Shown here: piece by piece, positions 37,163-46,795 of the stretch
How positions within the stretch are numbered: position 1 is the stretch's first letter
How the letters are laid out: every line of letters starts with the position of its first letter
From: Putridiphycobacter sp965367695
GTDB taxonomy: Bacteria > Bacteroidota > Bacteroidia > Flavobacteriales_D > Crocinitomicaceae
Direction: 5' to 3'
DNA: 64,000 nt
Assembly: GCA_965367695.1 (NCBI GenBank)
Contig: CBDUKB010000001.1
Location: 11,456 to 75,455 of the forward strand
Position numbers and translations under genes: made by a program
The notes under the pieces: model-generated
What the model was told of the DNA's origin: nothing
What the model saw: the letters and a program-made list of their open reading frames with translations, nothing else
Database searches by the model: none

Positions 37163-37334
37163 TTAATTTTTACTTTATATCACGAACAGTGCCATACAAT
37201 ATATTCACTCAATATTCTAGGCAATTTATTATTTTGCTAATAATTCTTAATTCGTATTTATTTAGAAGGATTCTAAATTAGGAATCAAGAGGTCAAAAAA
37301 CATTCCATTTATTAGAATAAGATAGCTATTGTTA

Positions 37335-37342
37335 TAATTTTG
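37335..37342 (+). promoter_or_regulatory. TAnnTTTG -7 element before the respiratory operon
   Basis: TAATTTTG is an exact match, 21 bases before the ATG at 37363. It is the only convincing promoter seen for the whole actA-coxA operon. An AGGGAG sequence, similar to a Shine-Dalgarno site and unusual for this phylum, precedes the ATG. Confidence 0.65.
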
Positions 37343-37362
37343 TGGGCACTTAGGGAGAAATT

Positions 37363-38736
37363 ATGAGTTTAAAAAGTATTAATATTTCGCCAATGAAATT
37401 ATCGAATAATCTAAAAATCAACAAGTTAAGATCGTTATTTATCTTAACTTCATTCTTGTTCTTTGTCGGAAATTCCAGTTTTGCACAGGATGTAGAAAAG
37501 GGAGAGAAAGTGTTCAAAGCCAACTGTGCTGCTTGTCACAAAATTGACAAAAAGTTAGTAGGGCCAGCGCTTAGCGGTATGACCGCAAGATGGGAAGAAA
37601 ACTCTTCAATTGAAAACATGTATGCGTGGATTAAAAATTCACAAGAATATGCAAAGTCTTCTGGAGATTCATATGCAAAAGGGTTAATTGCAGATTACAA
37701 TGGTTCTGTGATGACGGCTCAAGCGGTTTCTGACGAAGATATTGATAACCTGATTGCTTATGTTGCAACAGGTGGGGCAAGTAAAGTTGATAACAATGCA
37801 GGCGGTCCTGTACCAGAAATGGTGGCAGTAACCGAAACTGAGTCATCAAACTGGTATTGGTGGGTAATTGCTGCCTTATTATTAGTCGTGATTTTCGCAG
37901 TTGGTGGAGTTAGTCGTGAATTAAACAATGCTAGTTTAGATCAAGATGGAAAACCAATGGCAGCTGATGAAACATTTTTTCAATCAACTAGAAGATGGTT
38001 GTGGAAAAACTTTAACATGGTGTTCTTTTTCGGATTTGTTTTATTGATTGGAAGTTTAACTTTAGGATTTAACGGACTAAACCAACTTGGCGTTTTCGAA
38101 AATTATCAACCAGAACAACCAATTAAATATTCACATGAATTACATGCAGGTACTTTAGGTATTGACTGTAAATATTGTCACAACTCTGTTGAAAAATCAA
38201 AAACTGCTGGAATTCCTACTGTAAATGTTTGTATGAATTGCCACAAAGGAGTTTCAGAAGGTAAAGTTTATGGAACTACTGAAATCCAAAAAATTTATGA
38301 TGCTGCTGGTTTTGATCCAAATACCTTAGAGTATAGTGGGGAAACTGAGCCAATCAGATGGACCAAAGTTCACAATTTACCTGATCACGTTTATTTTAAT
38401 CACTCTCAACACGTAAAAGTTGGTGGTTTAGATTGTAAACAATGTCACGGTGATATGACTAAAGAAACTGTTGCAAGAGTGATGACAACAGAGGATTTGA
38501 ATGCAATAGAAGAGAATAAAATTAAATTTACCCGCCCAACTTTAACAATGGGATGGTGTATTGAATGTCATGGTAAAAAAGAAATTGACATCAAGTCTGC
38601 TGCTAAGGGGTCATATTATAACGAAATACACGAACGTTTATTAACAGACAAGGAAACCTATCAAAAATATAAAGAAGATGGCAAGGTTACAGTTGCGGAA
38701 CTTGGTGGTTGGGAATGTGCAAAATGTCATTATTAA
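37363..38736 (+). CDS. actA: Alternative complex III subunit ActA, multiheme cytochrome c with extra N-terminal cytochrome domain
   Basis: Periplasmic electron-transfer subunit of alternative complex III (ACIII), which oxidises menaquinol. It has six CxxCH heme sites: CAACH at 55-59 in a class I cytochrome c domain (residues 42-140), then two membrane helices (about 164-182 and 218-238), then CKYCH 269-273, CMNCH 290-294, CKQCH 358-362, CIECH 399-403 and CAKCH 452-456. The last five match the pentaheme ActA core. The first domain is additional to that core. A signal peptide ends near FAQD (42); ATG 37393 is a possible alternative start. First gene of an eight-gene operon. Confidence 0.93.
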   Translation: MSLKSINISPMKLSNNLKINKLRSLFILTSFLFFVGNSSFAQDVEKGEKVFKANCAACHKIDKKLVGPALSGMTARWEENSSIENMYAWIKNSQEYAKSSGDSYAKGLIADYNGSVMTAQAVSDEDIDNLIAYVATGGASKVDNNAGGPVPEMVAVTETESSNWYWWVIAALLLVVIFAVGGVSRELNNASLDQDGKPMAADETFFQSTRRWLWKNFNMVFFFGFVLLIGSLTLGFNGLNQLGVFENYQPEQPIKYSHELHAGTLGIDCKYCHNSVEKSKTAGIPTVNVCMNCHKGVSEGKVYGTTEIQKIYDAAGFDPNTLEYSGETEPIRWTKVHNLPDHVYFNHSQHVKVGGLDCKQCHGDMTKETVARVMTTEDLNAIEENKIKFTRPTLTMGWCIECHGKKEIDIKSAAKGSYYNEIHERLLTDKETYQKYKEDGKVTVAELGGWECAKCHY

Positions 38737-38759
38737 TTCTGAATTTAGGCTAATAGAAT

Positions 38760-41700
38760 ATGGGAACAAATAAAAAATATTGGAAAGGTCTCGAAGAGTT
38801 TCATGAAACACCAGAATTTTTGGAAAGATCAAAAAATGAATTTCCAGAAGAGTTGAGTGTAAATGAATTCTTATCTGATGAGAAATTGGAAGAGAGCTCA
38901 ACGGGAAGAAGAGATTTCTTAAAGTTTTTAGGATTTAGTGTTGCAGCAGCAACATTAGCAGCGTGTGAGTCGCCTGTTATAAAAGCAGTACCTTATGTTG
39001 TAAAACCTGAAGAAATAACTCCAGGTATGCCAAATTGGTATGCTTCATCATATTACGACGGTTCAACATTCGCTAATATATTGGTGAAAACAAGAGAAGG
39101 TCGTCCGATTTTTATTAAAGGAAATAAACACTTAGCAACGAATAGTAATACAGCTAACCCACGCGTTGTGGCTTCAGTTTTATCATTATATAACGGTGAG
39201 CGTTTACAAAGTCCATCAGCAAACAATCAAAAAGTAGATTGGACAGTGATGGATGCAAATCTTAAATCGAAATTAAAAGGAATTTCAGAAAAGAATGGAA
39301 AGATTGTATTGTTGTCAGGGACTGAAATTAGTCCATCAACAAAAGCAATTATTGAAAATTTTAAAGCAACCTATGGAGGCGGCAGTACTGAAGCTGGATT
39401 GACTGAGAGTAATGTTTCCCATGTACAATATGACGCTGTTTCTTATCAAGGAATAAGAAAAGCGAACGAAGCTTCTTTCGGAAAAGCGGTAATTCCAGAT
39501 TACGATTTTTCTAAGGCTAAAATAATAGTAAGTATTGCAGCTGATTTCTTAAATTCATGGTTAATGTCCAATGAATATGCTGGACAATACGCCGCTAAAA
39601 GAAATCCTGATGGAGAATGGATGAACAAGCACTTCCATTTTGAAGCAAATATGTCTTTAACTGGTTCAAATGCTGATGTTAGAGGCGTTGCAAAACCTTC
39701 TCATCATGGCGCAGTTTTATCAATTTTACATAAAGAAATTGTAGGCGCACCATTAACAGGAGTTGACACGACAGTATTATCAGAAGGACTACTAAAAAAA
39801 GTAAGAGCTGCGGCCAAAGCTTTAAAAGCGAATAAAGGTCAAAGTTTATTAGTTGCTGGTTCAGCAGATGAATCTTTTCAAACTGTTGTCAATGCAATCA
39901 ATGCTAAATTAAATAACTATTCTTCTACTATCAACCTTATCAATGGGGTGAATTTATTCAATTCAGAAGATGATAAAATGGTGAGTTTAGTAAAAGATAT
40001 GAATGCAGGTAAGGTAGATGCCATTATCATGTGGAATACCAACCCTATGTATTCTTATGCTGATTCAGCTGCATTTAAAACTGGATTAGAAAAAGTGGCC
40101 GTTACAGTTGCCATTACACAATATGTTGATGAAACAGCAAGTTTGTGTGATTATTTAGCTGCACAAAGTCATGATTTAGAATCATGGAACGATTTTAATC
40201 CAAAAGCAAATACCTATACATTGGCACAGCCAACTATTCGTCCATTATTTGACACACGTCCAGCTGCAGAATCATTAATGATTTGGGCAGGAATGGCAAG
40301 TCATAAAGGAAGAGATAGTAAAAATTATTACGATTTCATTCAATCTATTTGGAAACAATACGGGTACAATCCAAGCAGTGGATTTGCCACTTTTGATACA
40401 TGGTGGAATGATGCAGTACACAAAAGTGTTGCAAATGTTGAACCAATGCCGGCTGAACAAGTTGACTTTGCTGGAAACATTAATAAAGCAGCAAAATCTA
40501 TCGCAGCAGTAAAGGGTGGAAATTGGGAAATTACCTTGTATGAAAAATCATCAATCGGTAATGGAGCTATGGCCAACAACCCTTGGTTGCAAGAAATGCC
40601 TGATTCAGTTTCAAAAGTTACTTGGGACAACTACTTGACTATGTCACCAGAAGACATGGTAAAGGAAGGTTATAGTATTGATTTAGGACAAGAAAGTCCT
40701 TCAACTGTTGCAAAAGTAACGGTTGGTGATCAAGTATTTGAATTGCCAGTTTTCCCTCAACCAGGTCAAGCACATGGAACGGTAGGGATTGCATTGGGAT
40801 ATGGAAGAGGAGCAAACGGAGAGGTGATTGGAAAGTCAGCATACCAAACTGGAGAATACGGTAAATTTTTACCAGGAAATAACGGAGGTAAACAAGCCAT
40901 TGGTGTGAATGTATTTCCTTTATTGAATGCAAGTTTTACAGTATTGAATGCTAAAATTGAAAAAACAGAAAAAGTTTACAATTTAGCATGTACCCAAACA
41001 CATAGTACCGTGATGGGGCGTAATTCAATTGTAAAAGAAACTACTTTATCTACTTATAAGTCTAAAGATGCTTCGGCATATAATCATAAACATGTATTAC
41101 ACAGTGGTTGGAATCATGACGAGAAACCAGTGTCTGAATTTAATTTATGGGATGAACATCCTGTAGAAAATGTAGGACATAGATGGGGTATGTCAATCGA
41201 TTTAAATGCTTGTAATGGATGTGGAACTTGTTTAATTGCTTGTCAATCTGAAAACAACGTACCTGTTGTTGGGAAAGATGAAGTGAGAAGAGGAAGAGAA
41301 ATGCATTGGTTAAGACTGGATCGTTATTACGCATCTGACATTGAACCAGCTATTGGAACAAAAGGAGAAGGCTATAAAACTGAAGGTTTTGGTGGTTTAC
41401 AAGAACCAGCGGATGCACCCTCAGTAATTCATATGCCAATGATGTGTCACCACTGTAACCACGCACCTTGTGAAACTGTTTGTCCTGTAGCGGCAACAAC
41501 ACACTCGAATGAAGGTTTAAACATGATGGCATATAACAGATGTATTGGAACAAGATATTGTGGCAATAACTGTCCTTATAAAGTACGTCGTTTTAACTGG
41601 TTTGATTATCCATCTTACAGAAAGTTTACCGAAGTAAATCCTGCTTCTGATGATTTAGGAAGAATGGTATTAAATCCTGATGTAGTTGTAAGAACAAGAG

Positions 41701-42083
41701 GGGTGATGGAAAAATGTTCATTCTGTGTTCAAGAAATTCAAACTGGAAAATTAAAAGCTAAAAAAGAAGACCGTCCGGTAATAGATGGTGAAATCAAGAC
41801 TGCTTGTGCAGATGCTTGTCCAGCAAACGCCATTCATTTTGGTGATTGGAATGATGTGAATTCAGAAATTAGAAAAAGTACTGAAGATTCAAGAGCTTAT
41901 CAAGCCCTAGAAGAAATAGGTGTAAAACCAAATGTTTGGTTCAAAGTAAAAGTAAGAAACGAGGACAACGCTTCTTTGGCTGCTTTACAAACTGGACACC
42001 ACGGAGGACATGCAGCAGAGTCGCATGAAACTGAAGCAAAGCATGGAGAAGATGCTGCACATGAAGAAAGTGCACACCATTAA
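38760..42083 (+). CDS. actB: Alternative complex III subunit ActB, molybdopterin-oxidoreductase-like iron-sulfur protein
   Basis: Large 1107-residue peripheral subunit on the periplasmic face. A twin-arginine-type signal (GRRDFLKFLG at 49-58) runs into a lipobox-like LAAC (Cys 69). The N-terminal two thirds resemble a molybdopterin oxidoreductase but in ACIII this part carries no cofactor. The C-terminal part is a ferredoxin-like domain with four cysteine clusters: CNGCGTCLIAC near 818, CHHCNHAPCETVCP near 896, CIGTRYCGNNCP near 928 and CSFCVQEI with ACADACP near 986-1020. These fit three [4Fe-4S] and one [3Fe-4S] clusters. It ends in a His/Glu-rich tail. Confidence 0.94.
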   Translation: MGTNKKYWKGLEEFHETPEFLERSKNEFPEELSVNEFLSDEKLEESSTGRRDFLKFLGFSVAAATLAACESPVIKAVPYVVKPEEITPGMPNWYASSYYDGSTFANILVKTREGRPIFIKGNKHLATNSNTANPRVVASVLSLYNGERLQSPSANNQKVDWTVMDANLKSKLKGISEKNGKIVLLSGTEISPSTKAIIENFKATYGGGSTEAGLTESNVSHVQYDAVSYQGIRKANEASFGKAVIPDYDFSKAKIIVSIAADFLNSWLMSNEYAGQYAAKRNPDGEWMNKHFHFEANMSLTGSNADVRGVAKPSHHGAVLSILHKEIVGAPLTGVDTTVLSEGLLKKVRAAAKALKANKGQSLLVAGSADESFQTVVNAINAKLNNYSSTINLINGVNLFNSEDDKMVSLVKDMNAGKVDAIIMWNTNPMYSYADSAAFKTGLEKVAVTVAITQYVDETASLCDYLAAQSHDLESWNDFNPKANTYTLAQPTIRPLFDTRPAAESLMIWAGMASHKGRDSKNYYDFIQSIWKQYGYNPSSGFATFDTWWNDAVHKSVANVEPMPAEQVDFAGNINKAAKSIAAVKGGNWEITLYEKSSIGNGAMANNPWLQEMPDSVSKVTWDNYLTMSPEDMVKEGYSIDLGQESPSTVAKVTVGDQVFELPVFPQPGQAHGTVGIALGYGRGANGEVIGKSAYQTGEYGKFLPGNNGGKQAIGVNVFPLLNASFTVLNAKIEKTEKVYNLACTQTHSTVMGRNSIVKETTLSTYKSKDASAYNHKHVLHSGWNHDEKPVSEFNLWDEHPVENVGHRWGMSIDLNACNGCGTCLIACQSENNVPVVGKDEVRRGREMHWLRLDRYYASDIEPAIGTKGEGYKTEGFGGLQEPADAPSVIHMPMMCHHCNHAPCETVCPVAATTHSNEGLNMMAYNRCIGTRYCGNNCPYKVRRFNWFDYPSYRKFTEVNPASDDLGRMVLNPDVVVRTRGVMEKCSFCVQEIQTGKLKAKKEDRPVIDGEIKTACADACPANAIHFGDWNDVNSEIRKSTEDSRAYQALEEIGVKPNVWFKVKVRNEDNASLAALQTGHHGGHAAESHETEAKHGEDAAHEESAHH

Positions 42084-42115
42084 TATTAATTAGAGAATAA
42101 TATAAACAAAGGATA

Positions 42116-43828
42116 ATGCATAAAGAATCAGCAATAAGAGAACCTTTAATACTTGGACATAAAACGTACCACGATATTACAGAGGACGTATGTCGTTCTA
42201 TCGAAGGCAAAGCCCCAAAGGCTTGGTATATTATGTTCGGAATTGCCCTTATAATTGGCCTATATGGTGTTGGGTGTATACTTTATTTATTAGGAACCGG
42301 TATTGGTACTTGGGGATTAAATAAAACTGTCGAATGGGCATGGGATATTACTAACTTCGTTTGGTGGGTTGGTATTGGTCATGCTGGAACATTAATTTCG
42401 GCAGTACTGCTTTTATTCCGTCAAAAATGGCGTATGGCCATCAACCGTTCAGCAGAAGCAATGACAATCTTTGCGGTATTCATGGCAGGTTTATTCCCGC
42501 TGATACACATGGGACGTTTATGGGTAGGATATTGGGTATTACCAATTCCAAATCAATTTGGTTCTTTATGGGTGAACTTTAACTCTCCACTTTTATGGGA
42601 TGTATTCGCCATTTCAACGTATTTATCGGTATCATTGGTATTTTGGTATATTGGTTTACTACCTGATTTTGCAACGATTAGAGATAGAGCAAAGTCTCCA
42701 GTAGCTAAAAAAGTATACAGTGTATTGTCTTTTGGTTGGTCAGGTAGGGCTAAACATTGGAACCGTTTTGAAATTGTTTCATTGGTTTTAGCAGGATTGG
42801 CAACACCTTTAGTATTTTCGGTACACTCTATTGTATCTTTTGATTTTGCCACTTCGGTAATACCTGGTTGGCACACAACTATTTTCCCTCCTTACTTCGT
42901 TGCTGGGGCGGTATTTTCTGGATTTGCAATGGTACAAACACTGTTGTTGATTTTAAGAAAAGGAATGAAGTTAGAAGCTTACATTCATACCAAGCACGTT
43001 GAATACATGAACATTGTAATTATGGTTACTGGTTCAATGGTAGGGGTTGCTTATTTAACAGAGTTATTCATGTCATGGTATTCAGGTGTTGAGTACGAAG
43101 CATATGCCTTTTTAAACAGAGCAACAGGTCCGTATTGGTGGGCTTATGCATCTATGATGACATGTAACGTAATTTCTCCGCAATTAATGTGGTTTAAAAA
43201 ATTAAGAAGAAGTTTATTGTTCACTTTCTTTATCTCAATTATTGTAAATATTGGAATGTGGTTTGAACGTTTTGTAATTATTGTAACTTCAATTCATCAA
43301 GATTATTTACCATCATCTTGGAGTATGTTCTATCCAACTTGGGTTGACATAGGAATTTATATCGGTACAATTGGACTGTTCTTAGTATTCTATTTATTGT
43401 ACGCAAGGTATTTCCCTGTATTGGCTATATCTGAAGTTAAAACAATTTTAAAGTCTTCAGGAGAATCATACAAAAACGGTTCAGCTGAAATTCATGCAAG
43501 CCATTCTAAATCTGTTAAAGCTGAAGTAATATCAGAAACAACTGCAATAGCACCAGAAGCTGACAAATCAGAAAGTATCAATACTTTGATTGATAAAATT
43601 GGAACTGGTTCAGCGGATAAAAAAGATGATTTAAAATTAATATCAGGTGTAGGCCCAGTATTGGAAAAAACATTGAATAGTATTGGCGTTTATTCATTTG
43701 AACAAGTAAGTAAAATGACCAAAGCTGAATACGATTTATTGGATTCAATTACTGGAACATTCCCAGGAAGAGCGGAAAGGGATGATTGGGCTGCTCAAGC
43801 TAAAGAATTAATGAACAAGACTAAATAA
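42116..43828 (+). CDS. actC: Alternative complex III subunit ActC (NrfD-like) with C-terminal helix-hairpin-helix-like domain
   Basis: Membrane quinol-binding subunit of the NrfD/PsrC family, about ten membrane helices in residues 35-440 (for example WWVGIGHAGTLISAVLLLF, and TELFMSWYSG). After the last helix comes a low-complexity linker (about 455-500) and a separate ~65-residue domain beginning DDLKLISGVGPVLEKTLNSI and including VYSFEQVSKM. This resembles the helix-hairpin-helix domain found fused to various proteins and to ribosomal L21 in some bacteria. The domain is outside the usual ActC. No sign of frameshift: the reading frame is continuous, and actD follows after 7 bases. Confidence 0.92.
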   Translation: MHKESAIREPLILGHKTYHDITEDVCRSIEGKAPKAWYIMFGIALIIGLYGVGCILYLLGTGIGTWGLNKTVEWAWDITNFVWWVGIGHAGTLISAVLLLFRQKWRMAINRSAEAMTIFAVFMAGLFPLIHMGRLWVGYWVLPIPNQFGSLWVNFNSPLLWDVFAISTYLSVSLVFWYIGLLPDFATIRDRAKSPVAKKVYSVLSFGWSGRAKHWNRFEIVSLVLAGLATPLVFSVHSIVSFDFATSVIPGWHTTIFPPYFVAGAVFSGFAMVQTLLLILRKGMKLEAYIHTKHVEYMNIVIMVTGSMVGVAYLTELFMSWYSGVEYEAYAFLNRATGPYWWAYASMMTCNVISPQLMWFKKLRRSLLFTFFISIIVNIGMWFERFVIIVTSIHQDYLPSSWSMFYPTWVDIGIYIGTIGLFLVFYLLYARYFPVLAISEVKTILKSSGESYKNGSAEIHASHSKSVKAEVISETTAIAPEADKSESINTLIDKIGTGSADKKDDLKLISGVGPVLEKTLNSIGVYSFEQVSKMTKAEYDLLDSITGTFPGRAERDDWAAQAKELMNKTK

Positions 43829-43835
43829 ATAGAAC

Positions 43836-44381
43836 ATGGCAGATAGAGTAATATATGCAATGTATGATGATGATGATGTAATCAAAGATGCTGCAAAAGC
43901 ATTGGTTGCGGATGGGATTCATATTTCAGAAGTATTTTCACCATTTCCAATTCATGGAATTGACCCTATTATTGGTGTAAAGCATACAAGAATGGGTATT
44001 GTAGCGTTTATGTTTGGATTAACTGGTTTAATGTTGGCCTTACTTGGAATGCGTTATTTTATGATTGTAGATTGGCCAATGAATATTGGTGGAAAACCAA
44101 ATTTTTCCTTATTAGAAAATTTACCTTCCTTTATTCCAATTTCATTTGAGTTCACCGTGCTTTTTGCAGCACACGGAATGGCAATAACTTATTTATTAAG
44201 AAATAAGACTTTACCAGGAATGCCAGCTGATAATCCACACCCTAGAACAACAGATGATAGATTTGTAATGGAGATTAGGTTATCAGAAAACGCGAATTTT
44301 TCTTCAGAAGATTTACACGCTAAATTAAAGCGCACACCTATTGTTGAAATCGAAGAGAAAGAATATAAAATTATTAAATAA
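43836..44381 (+). CDS. actD: Alternative complex III subunit ActD (DUF3341)
   Basis: A 181-residue membrane subunit of ACIII with a cytosolic N-terminal domain (VIYAMYDDDDVIKDAAKAL, HISEVFSPFPIHGID) and two membrane helices (about 53-73 and 102-125), then a cytosolic tail (RTTDDRFVMEI). This is the standard DUF3341 architecture. It lies 7 bases after actC and 7 bases before actE. It has no cofactor motifs, as expected for this subunit. Confidence 0.94.
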   Translation: MADRVIYAMYDDDDVIKDAAKALVADGIHISEVFSPFPIHGIDPIIGVKHTRMGIVAFMFGLTGLMLALLGMRYFMIVDWPMNIGGKPNFSLLENLPSFIPISFEFTVLFAAHGMAITYLLRNKTLPGMPADNPHPRTTDDRFVMEIRLSENANFSSEDLHAKLKRTPIVEIEEKEYKIIK

Positions 44382-44388
44382 GTTGATC

Positions 44389-45519
44389 ATGAACAGAAAG
44401 TTTAAGACAATAAACATATTAACATTAAGTATCCTTGCATTGGGTGGTACCATCAGTTCATGTGTTGGAGATTCCAACTCTCAAGGCTTGGAATATATGC
44501 CTGACATGTATCGTTCACCAGCTGTAGAAACTTATGTTGATTATGGTCAAATTTTAGGTAAATATAATTTGGATTTAGTTGCAGCATACAAACCTGGTTT
44601 GGCACCTGCAGGAACTATTCCAACTTCTGGAAATAGCATGAATGATTTGCCATATGAGCATGGTGCACCAGTTGGTTTTGATAAATCACACGGTTTGTAC
44701 GGAATGCCAGTTGATAGCAATGGTTATGCAGCTTCAGATGCTGATATAAACCCTATTCCTTATACTGAGAAAACTAAAAAAGAAGCGAAAGTTATCTATC
44801 AAAATTTCTGTATTCACTGTCATGGTGAAAAAGGAGATGGACAAGGTACAGTAGTGACAAACGGAGGGTTTCCGCCACCACCTGCCTACAATGCTGCTTT
44901 AAAAGATTTATCTGCTGGTAAAATATTCTTTTCTATTACTTATGGAAAAGGCTTAATGGGGGCTCATGCATCTCAATTATCGAAAGAAGAGAGATGGAAA
45001 GTAGTTCACCATGTAGAATTGTTACAAGGTAAGACAAAAGAAGTGGAGGCAGAGTTATTATTTGATGCCCATACGGATACGGATGGAGATAAAGTAATGG
45101 ATAATGTTGATGAATGTCCGACAGTAGCAGGTACAGTTGATAATCATGGTTGTCCACCTGTAAGTGATGCGGTTGCAAATATTCTTGAAGGAGCAATTCG
45201 AGGATTAATGTTTACCACAGGTTCAACAACAATTAACCCTAGCTCTTTTAATTCTTTAAATGCAATTAGTGGTTTGATGCAAGAAGATTCTACTACTACC
45301 TTGATTTTAAATGGGCATACTGATAATGTTGGAAATGCAGGGAATAATCAAGCCTTGTCTTTAGCAAGAGCAAAGGCAGTAAGAGACTATTTAGTTGGTA
45401 AAGGAATTGATTCAAAAAGAATTAATCCTGTTGGATACGGTCAATCTAAACCTAAAGTATCTAACGATACCGAAGCGGGTAGATTAGCGAATAGAAGAGT
45501 AGAATTTAGATTATATTAA
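44389..45519 (+). CDS. actE: Alternative complex III cytochrome subunit ActE fused to an OmpA peptidoglycan-binding domain
   Basis: Monoheme lipoprotein cytochrome of ACIII joined to an OmpA-like domain. The signal peptide ends in TISSC (Cys 25). The cytochrome c domain has YMPDMYRSPA near the start, as in ActE, the heme site CIHCH at 142-146, and a GLMGAHASQL segment with the likely axial Met. A thrombospondin type 3-like calcium loop (DTDGDKVMDNVDECP, near 230) leads to an OmpA domain (about 265-376) with GHTDNVGN, LSLARAKAVRDYL and NRRVEFRLY. ATG 44389 is chosen over TTG 44341, which would lie within actD. The frame is intact. Confidence 0.93.
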   Translation: MNRKFKTINILTLSILALGGTISSCVGDSNSQGLEYMPDMYRSPAVETYVDYGQILGKYNLDLVAAYKPGLAPAGTIPTSGNSMNDLPYEHGAPVGFDKSHGLYGMPVDSNGYAASDADINPIPYTEKTKKEAKVIYQNFCIHCHGEKGDGQGTVVTNGGFPPPPAYNAALKDLSAGKIFFSITYGKGLMGAHASQLSKEERWKVVHHVELLQGKTKEVEAELLFDAHTDTDGDKVMDNVDECPTVAGTVDNHGCPPVSDAVANILEGAIRGLMFTTGSTTINPSSFNSLNAISGLMQEDSTTTLILNGHTDNVGNAGNNQALSLARAKAVRDYLVGKGIDSKRINPVGYGQSKPKVSNDTEAGRLANRRVEFRLY

Positions 45520-45543
45520 TACAAGTTTTAATACAAAAAAAAC

Positions 45544-46764
45544 ATGGAGTTTCAAATTTCAGGAAAAGCTAAAAAGTCAATAATTACCGTTGCGGTAGTA
45601 GGCTTGATATTGTTTTTAGTTGGTGTATTTACCAACAATGAACCAGAATATCTAAAGTCAAGAGTAATTTCAAATTTTTTAATTGATAGTTTATTCTTTC
45701 TATTCATTTCGTTAGGAGCCTTATTCTTCTTAGCATTACAATATGCCACAGAAACTGGTTGGTCAGTTGCTATTAAAAGGGTATTAGAAGGGGTGTCATC
45801 TTATGTGATTATAGGTGCCATTACTGTTAGTTTAGTATTTGCATACTTAACATTTACAGATGGTGGATACACAGTAAACGATCACGGTCATCATGTTGGT
45901 CATGTTTACGAATGGATGGATCATCACATGGTTGAAAATGATGCAATTTTACAAGGAAAATCAGCTTTCTTAAACAAAACTTTTTTCTGGGGAGCGACAA
46001 TCGTATATTTTGCAATCTATTTATTGTTTTATAGAGGATTTAGAAAAAGAAGTTTGCAAGAAGACTTGGAAGGTGGAACAAAATTGCACTTTAAAAACTT
46101 TGCAAAAGCTGCTTTGTTTTTAGTATTATTCGGTTATACGAGTTCTACTTTTACATGGCACTGGGTGATGTCGATTGATGCACACTGGTTCTCGACTTTA
46201 TATGGCTGGTACGTATTTTCAGGAATGTGGTTAACAGCAATGGTTTGTACCATGTTATTGATTATTTATTTAAAAGGTAAAGGACACTTAGAAAAAGTGA
46301 ACGATAGCCATATTCATGATGTGGGTAAATGGGTTTTTGCTTTAAGTTTTTTATGGTCATATTTGTTTTTCTCACAATTCATGTTGTATTGGTACGCAAA
46401 TATTGGAGAAGAAGTAATTTATTACCTGTTTAGATTTGAGAATTACAAAGCTATTTTCTGGGGTATGTTCATCATTAATTTTTCTATTCCAATGCTAATT
46501 TTAATGTCACGTGAAGCAAAACGACACGCTGGTGTTTTAATCGTTGTATGTTTAATCATTATCGCTGGACACTGGACAGATGTTTATATGTTAGTTACAC
46601 CTGGTGTAATGGGTGAACATGGAAAAATCGGAATCATTGAATTGGGATTGTTTTTAGTATTTGCAAGTGGGTTTGTGTATTGGGTATTAAATACCTTGAC
46701 AAAAGCACCATTGATGCCAAAAAATCATCCTTATTTAGATGAAAGTAAACACCACGATATATAA
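45544..46764 (+). CDS. actF: Alternative complex III subunit ActF
   Basis: Integral membrane subunit of ACIII, 406 residues, with about ten predicted helices, distantly related to ActC/NrfD. Characteristic segments include FTWHWVMSIDAHWFSTLYGWYVFSG (split here only by reading), SQFMLYWYANIGEE and the late HWTDVYMLVTPG. It lies 24 bases after actE and 31 bases before coxB. In this family ActF lacks a functional quinone site or has a modified one, so it is usually considered structural and possibly proton-conducting. Confidence 0.94.
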   Translation: MEFQISGKAKKSIITVAVVGLILFLVGVFTNNEPEYLKSRVISNFLIDSLFFLFISLGALFFLALQYATETGWSVAIKRVLEGVSSYVIIGAITVSLVFAYLTFTDGGYTVNDHGHHVGHVYEWMDHHMVENDAILQGKSAFLNKTFFWGATIVYFAIYLLFYRGFRKRSLQEDLEGGTKLHFKNFAKAALFLVLFGYTSSTFTWHWVMSIDAHWFSTLYGWYVFSGMWLTAMVCTMLLIIYLKGKGHLEKVNDSHIHDVGKWVFALSFLWSYLFFSQFMLYWYANIGEEVIYYLFRFENYKAIFWGMFIINFSIPMLILMSREAKRHAGVLIVVCLIIIAGHWTDVYMLVTPGVMGEHGKIGIIELGLFLVFASGFVYWVLNTLTKAPLMPKNHPYLDESKHHDI

Positions 46765-46795
46765 ATTAATAATAGAAAAAATTAAAAGATAGATT

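Noticed and set aside
38760..42083. ActB as an active molybdopterin oxidoreductase
   Set aside because: The domain resembles that superfamily, but the gene context and C-terminal iron-sulfur clusters identify ACIII ActB, in which this part holds no molybdenum cofactor.
42116..45519. ActC and ActE extensions as assembly artefacts
   Set aside because: Both frames are continuous with similar codon use, and the following genes start at normal spacing, so there is no sign of an error.
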